A stretch of DNA of 64,000 nucleotides from Brevibacillus agri (GCF_004117055.1 NZ_CP026363.1:3402001-3466000); one strand, 5' to 3'. Positions 25,900 to 36,052 are shown, numbered from the stretch's first letter. The notes: generated by a model not told the origin, from the letters alone. Numbers and translations: made by a program.

Positions 25900-26273
25900 C
25901 TGCGATTTGTCAAATCCGGGCGAAGCTTGACTGCATCCCGCAAAAAGACGTGCTGAATCTCTTTTGCCGACTTCTCTGTGTTGACGTGCATCATGACGCG
26001 AATACAGAGGGGCAAGCTGCCCGGCACAGGAATTTCCCGCGCGCACATCAGCGGGACATACTGCCAGGCCTCCCCTTCCAACAGACGCGCCGCCTGGGCG
26101 GGAAACGTCGCACACAAATCCTCTGTCGTCGTGATGATGATACTGCCGATCTCTTCCGGATTTACTTCATTGCGCGTGACCATTTCTTCCAGCAGCCACT
26201 TGGTGGAAGAGACAATCTCTTCCCGCGTATCGGCTTCTACCGTAACCGCGCCTCTGATTCCTCGCATTCCCAT
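25896..26273 (-). CDS. aroH: Chorismate mutase, AroH type
   Basis: Monofunctional chorismate mutase of the trimeric AroH fold, converting chorismate to prephenate for TyrA and phenylalanine synthesis. The 125 residues begin MGMRGIRGAVTVEADT. Active-site residues fit the B. subtilis enzyme with a small shift: R7, C77, E80 (CAREIPVPGSLPL) and R92. It shares one base with aroB (TAATG). Its stop codon overlaps the trpE promoter. Confidence 0.95.
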   Translation of the reverse strand: MGMRGIRGAVTVEADTREEIVSSTKWLLEEMVTRNEVNPEEIGSIIITTTEDLCATFPAQAARLLEGEAWQYVPLMCAREIPVPGSLPLCIRVMMHVNTEKSAKEIQHVFLRDAVKLRPDLTNRS

Positions 26274-27376
26274 TACAAAGCCTCCGCTTCTTCACTCATT
26301 ACTGTCAGGATGAGCTGTTCGTCTACGTGTTTCCCAATCTCCGCCTGCCCGATTGCGCTAGGCAATACGAGGGCAAGCTGGCCGCCGACCGTCTTTTTAT
26401 CCCGCTTCATCGCCTCGAGGACGTCTTGCGGCTCAAGTCCTTTTGGCCAAGCCGTTGGCAAATGGTACAGGCTGAGCAAATGCTTCGTGCGATCGTACAC
26501 GCCTCTTTGCGCCAAGCCGATTCGCTCCGCTACTTTGGCGGCGATGCACATCCCGATGGAAATGGCTTCGCCGTGATTCAACGTCGCGTACGCCGACAGC
26601 GCCTCAAACGCATGGCCGAATGTGTGCCCCAAATTCAAAAGCGCACGCTGGCCCTGCTCGGTTTCGTCGGCAGAGACAACCGCAGCCTTGACGGCGCAGC
26701 CTCTTTCGATCGCTTTCCCTAACAATTCTGAATCAAGCTCCCACAGGCGGGCGGCGTTCTCCTCCAGCCAATCCACAAAGGAGGCGTCCGAAATAAGAGC
26801 GTGCTTGATGACTTCGGCAAAGCCTGCGGCCACTTCGCGCTTGGGCAAGGTGTGCAGCACCTTTGTGTCGTAGATCACGACGCGAGGCTGATGAAAAGCA
26901 CCGATCAAGTTTTTCCCCAACGGGTGATTGATCGCCACTTTTCCTCCGACTGAGCTGTCGTGAGCGAGCAACGTCGTCGGCAACTGGACAAAGTCAATGC
27001 CGCGCATGAACGTAGCCGCCACAAAGCCAGCCAAATCCCCCACGACGCCGCCGCCCAGCGCGAGAATTGCGGATTTGCGGTCCAGTCCGCCCTGAATCGC
27101 TTCGGTCATCAACCGTTCGTAGACAGCGAGACTTTTCGATTGCTCGCCCGCTTCCACGACGCTCGCTATCGCATTGTATCCGGCAGCGCGCAGAGCATCG
27201 CGCAGCGGCTCTAAGTAACGAACCGCCACATGCTCATCTGTAATAATCATCAGTTTGCTTGTGGAGACAACTCCTGCCTCCGCAAGCAAATCAGGAACCT
27301 GCTGCAATAGAGAATCGCCGATCACAATCTCGTAAGAACGCTCTCCCAGCTCTACTGTCAGTCTGTTGGTCTTCAT
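26273..27376 (-). CDS. aroB: 3-dehydroquinate synthase
   Basis: Second shikimate-pathway enzyme, NAD- and metal-dependent cyclisation of DAHP. The 367 residues show VEAGEQSKSL, the nucleotide-binding LALGGGVVGDLAGFVAATFM, RGIDFVQLPTTLLAHDSSVG, and the metal ligands in GFAEVIKHALI and NLGHTFGHAFE. The start shares one base with the aroC stop (TAATG). Confidence 0.96.
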   Translation of the reverse strand: MKTNRLTVELGERSYEIVIGDSLLQQVPDLLAEAGVVSTSKLMIITDEHVAVRYLEPLRDALRAAGYNAIASVVEAGEQSKSLAVYERLMTEAIQGGLDRKSAILALGGGVVGDLAGFVAATFMRGIDFVQLPTTLLAHDSSVGGKVAINHPLGKNLIGAFHQPRVVIYDTKVLHTLPKREVAAGFAEVIKHALISDASFVDWLEENAARLWELDSELLGKAIERGCAVKAAVVSADETEQGQRALLNLGHTFGHAFEALSAYATLNHGEAISIGMCIAAKVAERIGLAQRGVYDRTKHLLSLYHLPTAWPKGLEPQDVLEAMKRDKKTVGGQLALVLPSAIGQAEIGKHVDEQLILTVMSEEAEAL

Positions 27377-28539
27377 TAGAATTTCTCCGTGTACGCGCGG
27401 TATTCACGCACGTTTTCGATCATGTCGTCCATCGAATCGCTCGGGAACTTCTCGCACATCGCCTGCGCGATCTCCCACGCGACTACCGCTTCCGCTACGA
27501 CGCTCGCAGCCGGAACCGCGCAACTGTCGGAGCGCTCGATGCTCGCGGAAAACGGCTCGCGGGAGTCGATATCCACGCTCATGAGCGGCTTGTACAGCGT
27601 CGGGATCGGCTTCATCACGCCGCGCACGACCACAGGCATCCCCGTCGTCATGCCGCCCTCCAAACCGCCTGCGCGATTCGTTTTGCGGCTGTAGCCGGTC
27701 TCTTCGTTCCAGATGATTTCGTCGTGGACTTGCGAGCCTTTCAAGCCTGCCGCCTCAAACCCGATGCCGATTTCCACGCCTTTGAACGCCTGAATGCTCA
27801 TGATCGCCTGCGCCAGTCGTCCGTCGAGCTTGCGATCCCATTGCACGTGGCTGCCAAGGCCGATCGGCACACCTTCCACGATTACTTCGACCACGCCGCC
27901 GAGGGAATCGCCGTCTTCTTTTGCCTTGTCGATCGCCGCCATCATGAGCGGCTCCGCTTCTTTATCCAGGCAACGAACCGGCGATTCTTCCGTCCGGGCA
28001 ATCAGCTCTTCCAGGCTGACCTCCTGACGCTTCGCCACCACATCATTGATCTGCAAAACTTGTCCGCCGATCCGGATGCCGAAAGCCGCCAGCAATTGGC
28101 GAGCGACAGCCCCTACGGCCACGCGGATTGTCGTTTCGCGGGCGCTGGAACGTTCCAGAATATTTCGCATATCGCGCTGATGGTATTTAATCGCACCATT
28201 CAGGTCAGCGTGGCCTGGACGCGGGCGAGAGACGCGGCGCTTTTCCTCTGCGCCCTCTTCTACCGGCTCGGCACTCATGATCGTTTGCCAGTGAGTCCAA
28301 TCCTTATTTTCAACGACCAGCGTGATCGGTGCCCCTGTCGTATAACCGTGGCGCACGCCGGACAAAATTTTCACCTGGTCTTTTTCAATCTGCATTCTGC
28401 GGCCACGTCCATGCCCTTTTTGACGACGTGCCAACTGTTCATTGATTGCCTCAACCGAAATCGGCAAGTTGCTCGGAACTCCCTCGATGATCGCCGTAAG
28501 CTGCGGGCCGTGAGATTCCCCTGCTGTCAAGTAACGCAT
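27376..28539 (-). CDS. aroC: Chorismate synthase
   Basis: Last step of the shikimate pathway, FMN-dependent. The 387 residues begin [20 protein letters not shown] and carry the three family signatures: [20 protein letters not shown] with [20 protein letters not shown], and [19 protein letters not shown]. The ATG at 28539 is preceded by GGAGGAAGG. It is the first gene of the aro-trp supraoperon (called aroF in B. subtilis) and feeds chorismate to TrpE, AroH and MqnA. Confidence 0.96.
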   Translation of the reverse strand: MRYLTAGESHGPQLTAIIEGVPSNLPISVEAINEQLARRQKGHGRGRRMQIEKDQVKILSGVRHGYTTGAPITLVVENKDWTHWQTIMSAEPVEEGAEEKRRVSRPRPGHADLNGAIKYHQRDMRNILERSSARETTIRVAVGAVARQLLAAFGIRIGGQVLQINDVVAKRQEVSLEELIARTEESPVRCLDKEAEPLMMAAIDKAKEDGDSLGGVVEVIVEGVPIGLGSHVQWDRKLDGRLAQAIMSIQAFKGVEIGIGFEAAGLKGSQVHDEIIWNEETGYSRKTNRAGGLEGGMTTGMPVVVRGVMKPIPTLYKPLMSVDIDSREPFSASIERSDSCAVPAASVVAEAVVAWEIAQAMCEKFPSDSMDDMIENVREYRAYTEKF

Positions 28540-28691
28540 CTCTTCCTTCCTCCATCCTCCAGGCAGCTTGTATCCCCATTCCTTCCGGTTCGGGTCGCTG
28601 TCCTTTATCACTTTTAAGCGCTATAATATCATACCTGTCTCGCTGTGGAAACACAAAAGTAGAAACCTGCGCGAAAACCTTTCGTTTGCAG

Positions 28692-28720
28692 AAAAAACGC
28701 CCCTCCGACGGGAGAAGCGC
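28692..28720 (-). terminator. Terminator between the 55-residue gene and aroC
   Basis: Minus-strand CGCTTCTCC and GGAGGGGCG (two G-T pairs) form a 9-bp stem with a 4-nt loop, followed by six T. It ends the upstream transcript about 22 nt after the small gene, so aroC should have its own start signal in 28540-28690; I see no strong promoter there. Confidence 0.8.
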
Positions 28721-28741
28721 TTCGTTTGCAGATGGCGCTGA

Positions 28742-28909
28742 TTAAAAAGGATCGACCATCAAAAAAGGATTGGGGCTAAGCGGCCTTCTGGAATGATCCA
28801 CACGTATCAAATCATCCAGTTGAGTTTTTTCAGCCCCAAGTATTTGTCCGCATTCTTGCAACGTAATCAAACCCCGACGGTATGCTTCGATGACCTTGTG
28901 CTTATCCAT
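28742..28909 (-). CDS. Small conserved-looking hypothetical protein (55 residues)
   Basis: I do not recognise this protein. The reading frame has an ATG at 28909 preceded by AGGGAGG at 7 nt, and ends just before a good terminator, so it looks like a real gene. The product starts MDKHKVIEAYRRGLITLQEC. The first 35 residues look like a short helix-turn-helix (IEAYRRGLITLQECGQILG), and the tail SPNPFLMVDPF is proline- and phenylalanine-rich. It lies between cheR and aroC, where B. subtilis has no gene. Confidence 0.6.
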   Translation of the reverse strand: MDKHKVIEAYRRGLITLQECGQILGAEKTQLDDLIRVDHSRRPLSPNPFLMVDPF

Positions 28910-28986
28910 CTGCTGCCTCCCTTGACAAAGTAAGTATTCCTAGTCTTGGGAAAAAAGAGCAGCGTTATACAAAGGGCCGTGGGGAT

Positions 28987-30344
<1,358 letters not shown>

Positions 30345-30373
30345 TGTAAGTATGCCTCCATCAAAGCTATGTA

Positions 30374-30426
30374 TTGGTGTTTACAACACCAACGAAAATT
30401 TTATCAAAACTGGGGTGGCCAAGCAA
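30374..30426 (-). promoter_or_regulatory. Candidate ndk promoter with an operator-like inverted repeat
   Basis: Minus-strand TTGCTT (30421-30426) and TAAAAT (30398-30403) are spaced 17 nt. Directly after the -10, TTGGTGTT and AACACCAA (30374-30392) flank 3 nt, a perfect 8-bp inverted repeat that would cover the transcription start. It has no T-tract, so it is more like an operator than a terminator. Confidence 0.5.
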
Positions 30427-30448
30427 CAGGCAGACAGTCAAATTCTCA

Positions 30449-31414
30449 TTAAAATTTGCGATCGATGATAAAGTTGGCAATTCCTGTCAGCGATGTTTTC
30501 GCCTGCGTATTGGGCAAGTCGCTGAGAACCGCATGCGCGCGGGCGATATAGCGCTCGGCCAGCCGCTGGGAAAAGGCAATGCCTTCGTCCTGGCGCACCA
30601 GGCGAATCGCTTCGTCCGTATGCTCCCAAAACGTATTTTGCCTGATCCATTCCTGGAACTGTCCGCTCGCCTTGCCGTGGTAAGCGGTGTAGAGCGCCGG
30701 CAGCGTGATGTTGCCATGGAGAAGGTCGCTGCCCGCCGGTTTCCCCAACTGCTTTTCCGTTCCGGTAAAGTCGAGAATGTCGTCGGTAATTTGAAAAGCC
30801 ATGCCGACGTTGTAGCCGTACCAGTACATTTTTCGCACCAACTCTTCGGTGGCGCCGCTCGCCACGGCACCCAACTGACAGCTAATCGCGATCAAAAGCG
30901 CCGTTTTCCGCTTGATTCTGCGCAAGTACGTGCGGAAGTTTTGATCCCAGTTGTTCAAATCTTTTACTTGCTCGATCTCGCCCTTGCACACCTCGACAAT
31001 GGCGTTGGAGAGAATCTGGTGCAGCTTCGGATTCGGAAGCTGGGAAGCGATCGCCAGCGCGCGCGCGAAAATGTAATCGCCCGCGTACATCGCTATTTTG
31101 TTGTCCCATTTCATGCGCACCGTGTCTTTGCCCCGCCGCTTGTCCGCATCGTCAATCACGTCGTCGTGCACGAGCGAAGCCATATGAATCAGCTCAAGCG
31201 GGACGGCGACGTGCTTCAAAACTTTTACATCGTAATGGCCCCACTTGCCTCCGAGCAGCACAAAGACCGGACGGATGCGCTTTCCTCCTGCTTTGAGCAA
31301 ATGCGTCGAGGATTGATACAGCTCGCGAACGTCTGTATCGATCGATTTTTCCAGTTCATCCTCAATGTACTGGACGTCCTTTTTCATCTTGAAGTAAATA
31401 TCGACTAGGTTCAT
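30449..31414 (-). CDS. hepT: Heptaprenyl diphosphate synthase, catalytic component II
   Basis: Long-chain prenyl transferase subunit that makes the C35 menaquinone side chain with HepS. The 321 residues carry both Asp-rich motifs of E-type prenyltransferases: HDDVIDDADKRRG with D84, D85 and D88, and QITDDILDFTG near residue 212. KAGGKRIRP near residue 41 binds the diphosphate. It closes the hepS-menG-ubiA-ubiX-mqnA-hepT operon, 16 nt after mqnA. Confidence 0.94.
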   Translation of the reverse strand: MNLVDIYFKMKKDVQYIEDELEKSIDTDVRELYQSSTHLLKAGGKRIRPVFVLLGGKWGHYDVKVLKHVAVPLELIHMASLVHDDVIDDADKRRGKDTVRMKWDNKIAMYAGDYIFARALAIASQLPNPKLHQILSNAIVEVCKGEIEQVKDLNNWDQNFRTYLRRIKRKTALLIAISCQLGAVASGATEELVRKMYWYGYNVGMAFQITDDILDFTGTEKQLGKPAGSDLLHGNITLPALYTAYHGKASGQFQEWIRQNTFWEHTDEAIRLVRQDEGIAFSQRLAERYIARAHAVLSDLPNTQAKTSLTGIANFIIDRKF

Positions 31415-31430
31415 CCGTTATCCGTTCCAC

Positions 31431-32294
31431 CTATCTCGCAAGCGTAATATTGGTCTTGTGGCCATCCGCCTGCCACAACTCGACGGTCGCGGGCGCCGCT
31501 AGTAACCCCAGCTCCGCCGCGCATCGGTAATAATACTCCAGTCCTACCCGCTGCCCTTCGCCGAAATCGTGCTGCAGTCCCGCGAAGTAACGAATCCATT
31601 CCTCTTTTGTTCCGCCGAAGTGCGCGCATACATAGTCCACTAACGGACCGGGATCGGCTTTCGTCTTCTTTTTGCTCGCCAAAAACGAAGCGTGGACTTC
31701 TGCGATCAAATCGTAATGCTCGGCTATGACAGCGCGCCTGAGCGCCCAGATGGCAAACGTCATGGAATAGCCCGTAAATCGGTGCCACAGCTCCCCGAGA
31801 TCGTACACGTGCAAGTCTTTGGCCGTCCGCTCTGCGGCAATCGCGTCGTCGCCGATGAGCAGGGCAGCATCTGCGCCTTGCAGCATCTGCGCCAGGTTCG
31901 GCTCTTGTGTAACGTAAGCGATCTCGTATTCGTAAAACTTGTGGAACACGATTTTCAACAGGTTCACCGTCGTCGCTGACGTGTTGGTCAGGGCGATTTT
32001 CGCCCCGTTCAACTGCTCGATCGGCTTTTTGCTGAATAAGAAAAGGGAGCCTACTCTCCCTTTGGCACTGACAGACAGGTCTGCCAATGCCACGTACTGG
32101 GAGGCATGCTCAGCATAGCTAAACGAGGAGATCGGCCCCATGTCAATCTCGCCTTTTGCCATCGCCAGATTCAACTGGGCTGGCACCTGGCGGATGAACT
32201 CGATCCGGTCCTCGAATTTTGCTTGTTCAAAGTAGTAGTAAACAGGCAGTACGTTGGTGTACAAGATTTGTCCGATCCGCAAAGACTTTTGCAT
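31431..32294 (-). CDS. mqnA: Menaquinone biosynthesis protein, MqnA/MqnD family (probable chorismate dehydratase)
   Basis: Periplasmic-binding-protein-like fold enzyme of the futalosine route. MqnA dehydrates chorismate to 3-enolpyruvylbenzoate. The 287 residues begin with the family hallmark LRIGQILYTNVLPVYYYFEQ. Later blocks are MGPISSFSYAEHASQYVALA, ALTNTSATTVNLLKIVF and AALLIGDDAI. MqnA and MqnD are related folds, and I favour MqnA from the N-terminal motif. The ATG at 32294 follows a GGGGGGAG ribosome site. B. subtilis uses the unrelated MenFDHCEB route and has no such gene between hepS and hepT. Confidence 0.85.
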   Translation of the reverse strand: MQKSLRIGQILYTNVLPVYYYFEQAKFEDRIEFIRQVPAQLNLAMAKGEIDMGPISSFSYAEHASQYVALADLSVSAKGRVGSLFLFSKKPIEQLNGAKIALTNTSATTVNLLKIVFHKFYEYEIAYVTQEPNLAQMLQGADAALLIGDDAIAAERTAKDLHVYDLGELWHRFTGYSMTFAIWALRRAVIAEHYDLIAEVHASFLASKKKTKADPGPLVDYVCAHFGGTKEEWIRYFAGLQHDFGEGQRVGLEYYYRCAAELGLLAAPATVELWQADGHKTNITLAR

Positions 32295-32298
32295 GCGT

Positions 32299-32895
32299 CT
32301 ACTCCCCCCAACGCCGAAACAGCGAGTGTGGTACATCCAGTGCATCCAAAGCTTTCCCAACGACAAAGTTAATCAGGTCATCCATCGTTTGCGGCTTTTG
32401 GTAATAGCCGGGCATCGCCGGCAAAATCCGCACGCCCAGCCTGCTCAGCGTGAGCATGTTTTCCAGGTGGATCGCATTGAGCGGCGTCTCCCGGGGGACG
32501 ATGACCAGCCGCCTGCCTTCCTTAATCATCACATCGGCGACGCGCTCCAGCAAATTGCCGGAGGCGCCATGGGCGATGCCTGATACGGTGCCCATCGAGC
32601 ACGGAACGACGATCATGCCGTCGCAGCGATACGAACCGCTCGCAGCAGGGCAATTGAAGTCGCGCAGGCCCCAATAATGCAGCTCTCCGGGGAAATCCTG
32701 CTGGAGCTTCTCCCGCAATAGCCCTTCCCGATCATCTGCATGCCAGTCCAGCTCATCGTGAAAAACTTGCCAGCCTGCCTCGGTAATCATCAGATGGACG
32801 ATATGCCCGGCGCGCAAAAGCTCGGTGACGACGCGGACGCCGTAAATCGCGCCGCTTGCTCCTGTAATCCCCACTACCCACTTTTGCCTGTTCAT
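32299..32895 (-). CDS. ubiX: Flavin prenyltransferase, UbiX family
   Basis: Makes prenylated FMN, the cofactor of UbiD-type decarboxylases. The 198 residues carry VVGITGASGAIYGVRVV at the N-terminus, GMIVVPCSMGTVSGIAHGAS, and RRLVIVPRETPLNAIHLENM. It overlaps the ubiA-like gene by 4 nt and ends 4 nt before mqnA. In futalosine-type organisms UbiX/UbiD/UbiA-like proteins are thought to process 1,4-dihydroxy-6-naphthoate; the UbiD partner is not in this window. Confidence 0.92.
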   Translation of the reverse strand: MNRQKWVVGITGASGAIYGVRVVTELLRAGHIVHLMITEAGWQVFHDELDWHADDREGLLREKLQQDFPGELHYWGLRDFNCPAASGSYRCDGMIVVPCSMGTVSGIAHGASGNLLERVADVMIKEGRRLVIVPRETPLNAIHLENMLTLSRLGVRILPAMPGYYQKPQTMDDLINFVVGKALDALDVPHSLFRRWGE

Positions 32896-33761
32896 GCAAT
32901 CACCAGATCAATCATAGTAAACACGAACATGACGACGCTCAAAATTCCGTTCATGTTGAAAAACGCCACGTCGACTTTGGACAGGTCGGTCGGCTTCACC
33001 AGCGTATGCTCGTAAATCAGGATCGCCCCGGAGATGAGCACGCCGAGCAGGAACCAGATCGACAAGTCCGCTACGACGTACAGCGACATCAAGCCGACAA
33101 AGGTAAGGATGTGGCACAGTCTCGCCACGAGCAGCGCATTCGCAATGCCAAAGCGGCTCGGCATCGAGAACAGCCCTTCTTTGCGGTCAAAATCGGCATC
33201 CTGGCACGCGTAAATAATATCGAAGCCCGCCGTCCAGAACAGCACGGACGCAAACAGGAGTAAGCCGATCGCGTCTACCTGGCCTGTCGTGGCTACCCAG
33301 CCTCCCAGCGGTCCGAACCCGATTGCTACTCCCAATACAAAATGGCAGAGCCATGTAAAGCGTTTGGTGTAGGAATACAGCACCAGTACGAAAACAGCAA
33401 GAGGCAGCAGCTTGACGGCCAGATCGTTCAACTGGAAAGCAGCGATGAACAACACAATGAACGAAACGACGATAAACAGGATGACTTCCAAAACGGAGAT
33501 CAGCCCTGCCGGAATCGCGCGTGTTGCCGTTCGCGGGTTTTTGGCGTCAATGACGCGGTCGATGAGTCGATTCAGCGACATGGCTGCGCTGCGCGCCCCT
33601 ACCATCGCAACGGTCACCCAAAAAATTTCCAGCCAGGTCGGCCATGCCTTCTCAATTACAATACTTCCCAAAACTGCGCCCATAAAAGCAAAGGGCAGAG
33701 CAAACAGGGAATGCTCGAATTTTATCATTTCCAAGATGATTTTCAATTTACGTAGACCCAT
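32892..33761 (-). CDS. UbiA-family prenyltransferase (4-hydroxybenzoate polyprenyltransferase-like; MqnP candidate)
   Basis: Membrane prenyltransferase that would attach the heptaprenyl chain to the quinone head group. The 289 residues contain about eight hydrophobic helices and both Asp-rich motifs: NRLIDRVID (N64, D68, D72) and YACQDADFDRKEGLFSMPS. It resembles UbiA more than the 1,4-dihydroxy-2-naphthoate-specific MenA, which fits the futalosine context. It sits between menG and ubiX in a tight operon. The acceptor is inferred from context only. Confidence 0.87.
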   Translation of the reverse strand: MGLRKLKIILEMIKFEHSLFALPFAFMGAVLGSIVIEKAWPTWLEIFWVTVAMVGARSAAMSLNRLIDRVIDAKNPRTATRAIPAGLISVLEVILFIVVSFIVLFIAAFQLNDLAVKLLPLAVFVLVLYSYTKRFTWLCHFVLGVAIGFGPLGGWVATTGQVDAIGLLLFASVLFWTAGFDIIYACQDADFDRKEGLFSMPSRFGIANALLVARLCHILTFVGLMSLYVVADLSIWFLLGVLISGAILIYEHTLVKPTDLSKVDVAFFNMNGILSVVMFVFTMIDLVIA

Positions 33762-33829
33762 CTATGACACTTCCTATCTACTGAAAAAATACCGCCCATG
33801 CCCGCTCACGCCGGGGCCAGACGCTGAGG

Positions 33830-34549
33830 CTACGGCTTTGTGCCGATATGCAGAGCGGATACCCCACCCATAAACAGCTTGACCTGGACCGGGGCCAGAC
33901 CAGCCTGCTGAAACATCCCCGCCAGCTCGCGGCTGTCCGGGAAATTCGTCAGGGAGTGCGGGAGCCAAGCGTATTCCTCATACTTGTTCACGGTCATTTT
34001 CGCAATCAACGGCAAAATTTTATAGAAGTATAAGTAAAATAGCTTGCGATACGGAATGAATGGAGGCTTGGACACTTCCAGGGAAACGACTTTTCCTCCC
34101 GGCTTCACGACGCGGGCCATCTCATTTAGCACCTGCTGCACATCCGGTACGTTGCGCAAGGCGAAGCCGATGGTGGCAAAATCAAATGTATTATCCTCGT
34201 AAGGCAGATTCATCGCGTCGGCATTCACCAGCTTGACGGTATTGCCGACCCCGGCGTTCGCTACCTTGTACGCTCCGACATCCAGCATGTTTTGGCTGAA
34301 GTCCAGCCCGACAACCCGCCCGTCTTTGCCCACGGCCTTTGCCAGCGCAATCGTCCAGTCCGCCGTTCCGCAGGCGACATCAAGCGCGCTGTCCCCTGGC
34401 TTGATGTTCATCTGCTTCATGGTGTAATTGCGCCAGGCCAGATGGCTGCCAAAGCTGATGACGTTGTTCATTTTGTCGTAGTCGCTTGCAATGCTCTCAA
34501 ATACGGAGTGAACGTACTTTGCCTTCTCTTTCATTTGTGTCTGGTCCAC
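33830..34549 (-). CDS. menG: Demethylmenaquinone methyltransferase (UbiE/MenG)
   Basis: SAM-dependent C-methylation, the last step of menaquinone synthesis. The 239 residues include VHSVFESIASDYDKMN, the SAM loop LDVACGTADWTIALAKAVG, and GFALRNVPDVQQVLNEMARV. The likely start is GTG at 34549 with GAGGAG upstream inside the end of hepS; the ATG at 34534 lacks a ribosome site. It lies between hepS and the quinone genes; B. subtilis has menG (ubiE) directly between hepS and hepT. Confidence 0.93.
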   Translation of the reverse strand: MDQTQMKEKAKYVHSVFESIASDYDKMNNVISFGSHLAWRNYTMKQMNIKPGDSALDVACGTADWTIALAKAVGKDGRVVGLDFSQNMLDVGAYKVANAGVGNTVKLVNADAMNLPYEDNTFDFATIGFALRNVPDVQQVLNEMARVVKPGGKVVSLEVSKPPFIPYRKLFYLYFYKILPLIAKMTVNKYEEYAWLPHSLTNFPDSRELAGMFQQAGLAPVQVKLFMGGVSALHIGTKP

Positions 34550-34553
34550 TAGG

Positions 34554-35390
34554 CTACATCTCCTCAATAACTCGTTTCAGGCGATTCACTCGATGGGAGT
34601 AGCGAGCCGTTATGGAAGCGAGCACGTTGCGCGTTTCGGCAGGGTGCAGCGTGCGCACCATTTGCTCGCACAAGCTGAGCATTTCCATGGCTTTCATCTC
34701 GACGCCTGACAACACCTGGGCAAGCGTAGCGCCTGGTTTTTGCAGCAAAAAACGAGCAAAACCAAAAGGAACTTGTTCTTGCCACTTGATTTGCTCCCAT
34801 TCTCCAATGACACTCTCTACCTTGGCCGTTTCTTTCATCAGGTTCACCCAGAAACGGCGGCGATCGTCCGAATCGGCATACTTCTCGACAATCGCTACAT
34901 ACAAGCCTGTATCAATGGCATTGCGCAGCTCCCAGTACTCTTCGTCTGACAAGCTTCTGGAATCGCGACCTGCCACGTACAGCTTCATTTTCGCTTCATT
35001 CACGCGCTGAACGGCTCCGGACAACACCTGGATCGCTTCGATCTCGCCTGTTTCAGACAGCAGGTGGTAGTAGCGGCTGCTGTAATAATCGCCGGCGAGC
35101 ACCGTCAACTGCCGATTTCGTTCTGCGCTCAATGAATCTTCGTACTGATTTTTGACATGTTCGTGCATGTCCAGTCCCAACTGAACAAGTCCCGTCGCCG
35201 TGCAGAAAATGGATGCCCGTTCCTTCGTCATGCCTTGTTCCCGCAAAAACAGATACAAGAGTTCCAGGCGATTTTCCGCCATGGAAGGAACGTCCACGTA
35301 ATACTCTACATAGGAATGGGTGGTTCGCTTGTAGATCTGCTCGATGATCGACCGAACCTCTTCTACATATGGGGTATGTTCTTTGCTCAT
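34554..35390 (-). CDS. hepS: Heptaprenyl diphosphate synthase component I
   Basis: Non-catalytic partner of HepT that sets chain length and enables activity. The 278-residue product is helical and lacks Asp-rich motifs. Conserved-looking blocks are VQLGLDMHEHVKN and VLAGDYYSSRYYHLLSETGE, typical of HepS. The ATG at 35390 has GGAGGAGG 5 nt upstream. It is the first gene of the six-gene quinone operon and overlaps the ribosome site of menG. Confidence 0.9.
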   Translation of the reverse strand: MSKEHTPYVEEVRSIIEQIYKRTTHSYVEYYVDVPSMAENRLELLYLFLREQGMTKERASIFCTATGLVQLGLDMHEHVKNQYEDSLSAERNRQLTVLAGDYYSSRYYHLLSETGEIEAIQVLSGAVQRVNEAKMKLYVAGRDSRSLSDEEYWELRNAIDTGLYVAIVEKYADSDDRRRFWVNLMKETAKVESVIGEWEQIKWQEQVPFGFARFLLQKPGATLAQVLSGVEMKAMEMLSLCEQMVRTLHPAETRNVLASITARYSHRVNRLKRVIEEM

Positions 35391-35505
35391 GCGTCCTCCT
35401 CCACAAGCTGCGCAACCTAAAGATGTCTGCCTGTTCCGTACACTTCCGTCTACCTTTACCATCCGGTCAAAAGGCCGTCCTTACTATCATACCATACTTC
35501 TTCCA

Positions 35506-36021
35506 TCAGGGACTAATTCTCTCGTAAAAATACGGCTCGATTCGCACGGGAAATGTGTTTTTGACAAAGGAATCGACGTCTTCCAGCTCCGCGATCGGTT
35601 TGGGATGCGCCAGCGAACTGGCTCCCGTCGTTTGAATGGCAATCAGTAGTTTCGACTCTTTCGGCTGGTCGCTTTCCTCCAGCAAGCGGAAATAGACCTG
35701 CCCGACATTATCCGTGAGCGTCAACAGCTCGTATGTCAACTGGTAAAAATCGTGATACACATGACTGACATTCACCTTTTCCCCCGGTTTGATCACGAAA
35801 TCGACATAAACTGACGGGTTTTCCCATTTTATACGCTTCATTTTATAGTGTGGCGTCATCAATGTAAACAAATCGAGGACATTTCGCTCGCTCAGTTGAA
35901 TCGGGTGTGACGGCTGGAAGGTTGGAACATCCGTCCGCTGCCACCCGGCGCTCGGAACAAGCGACAGCATCAAGGCCAAAAAAGTGGAAACGACAATTGC
36001 CACGAGCAGTTGGCGCGGCAT
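35506..36021 (-). CDS. Hypothetical secreted or membrane-anchored protein
   Basis: I do not recognise this 171-residue protein. It has an N-terminal signal or anchor (LLVAIVVSTFLALMLSLVPS, about residues 4-23) and a soluble domain of roughly 140 residues, including YVDFVIKPGEKVNVSHVYHD. The ATG at 36021 is preferred because GGAGGG lies 6 nt upstream; the ATG at 36027 is too close to that site. It lies between the mtrB terminator and hepS, where B. subtilis has no gene. An envelope role is likely from the signal only. Confidence 0.65.
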   Translation of the reverse strand: MPRQLLVAIVVSTFLALMLSLVPSAGWQRTDVPTFQPSHPIQLSERNVLDLFTLMTPHYKMKRIKWENPSVYVDFVIKPGEKVNVSHVYHDFYQLTYELLTLTDNVGQVYFRLLEESDQPKESKLLIAIQTTGASSLAHPKPIAELEDVDSFVKNTFPVRIEPYFYERISP

Positions 36022-36052
36022 AGACATCCCTCCTCTCCACCATTGTACAAAT

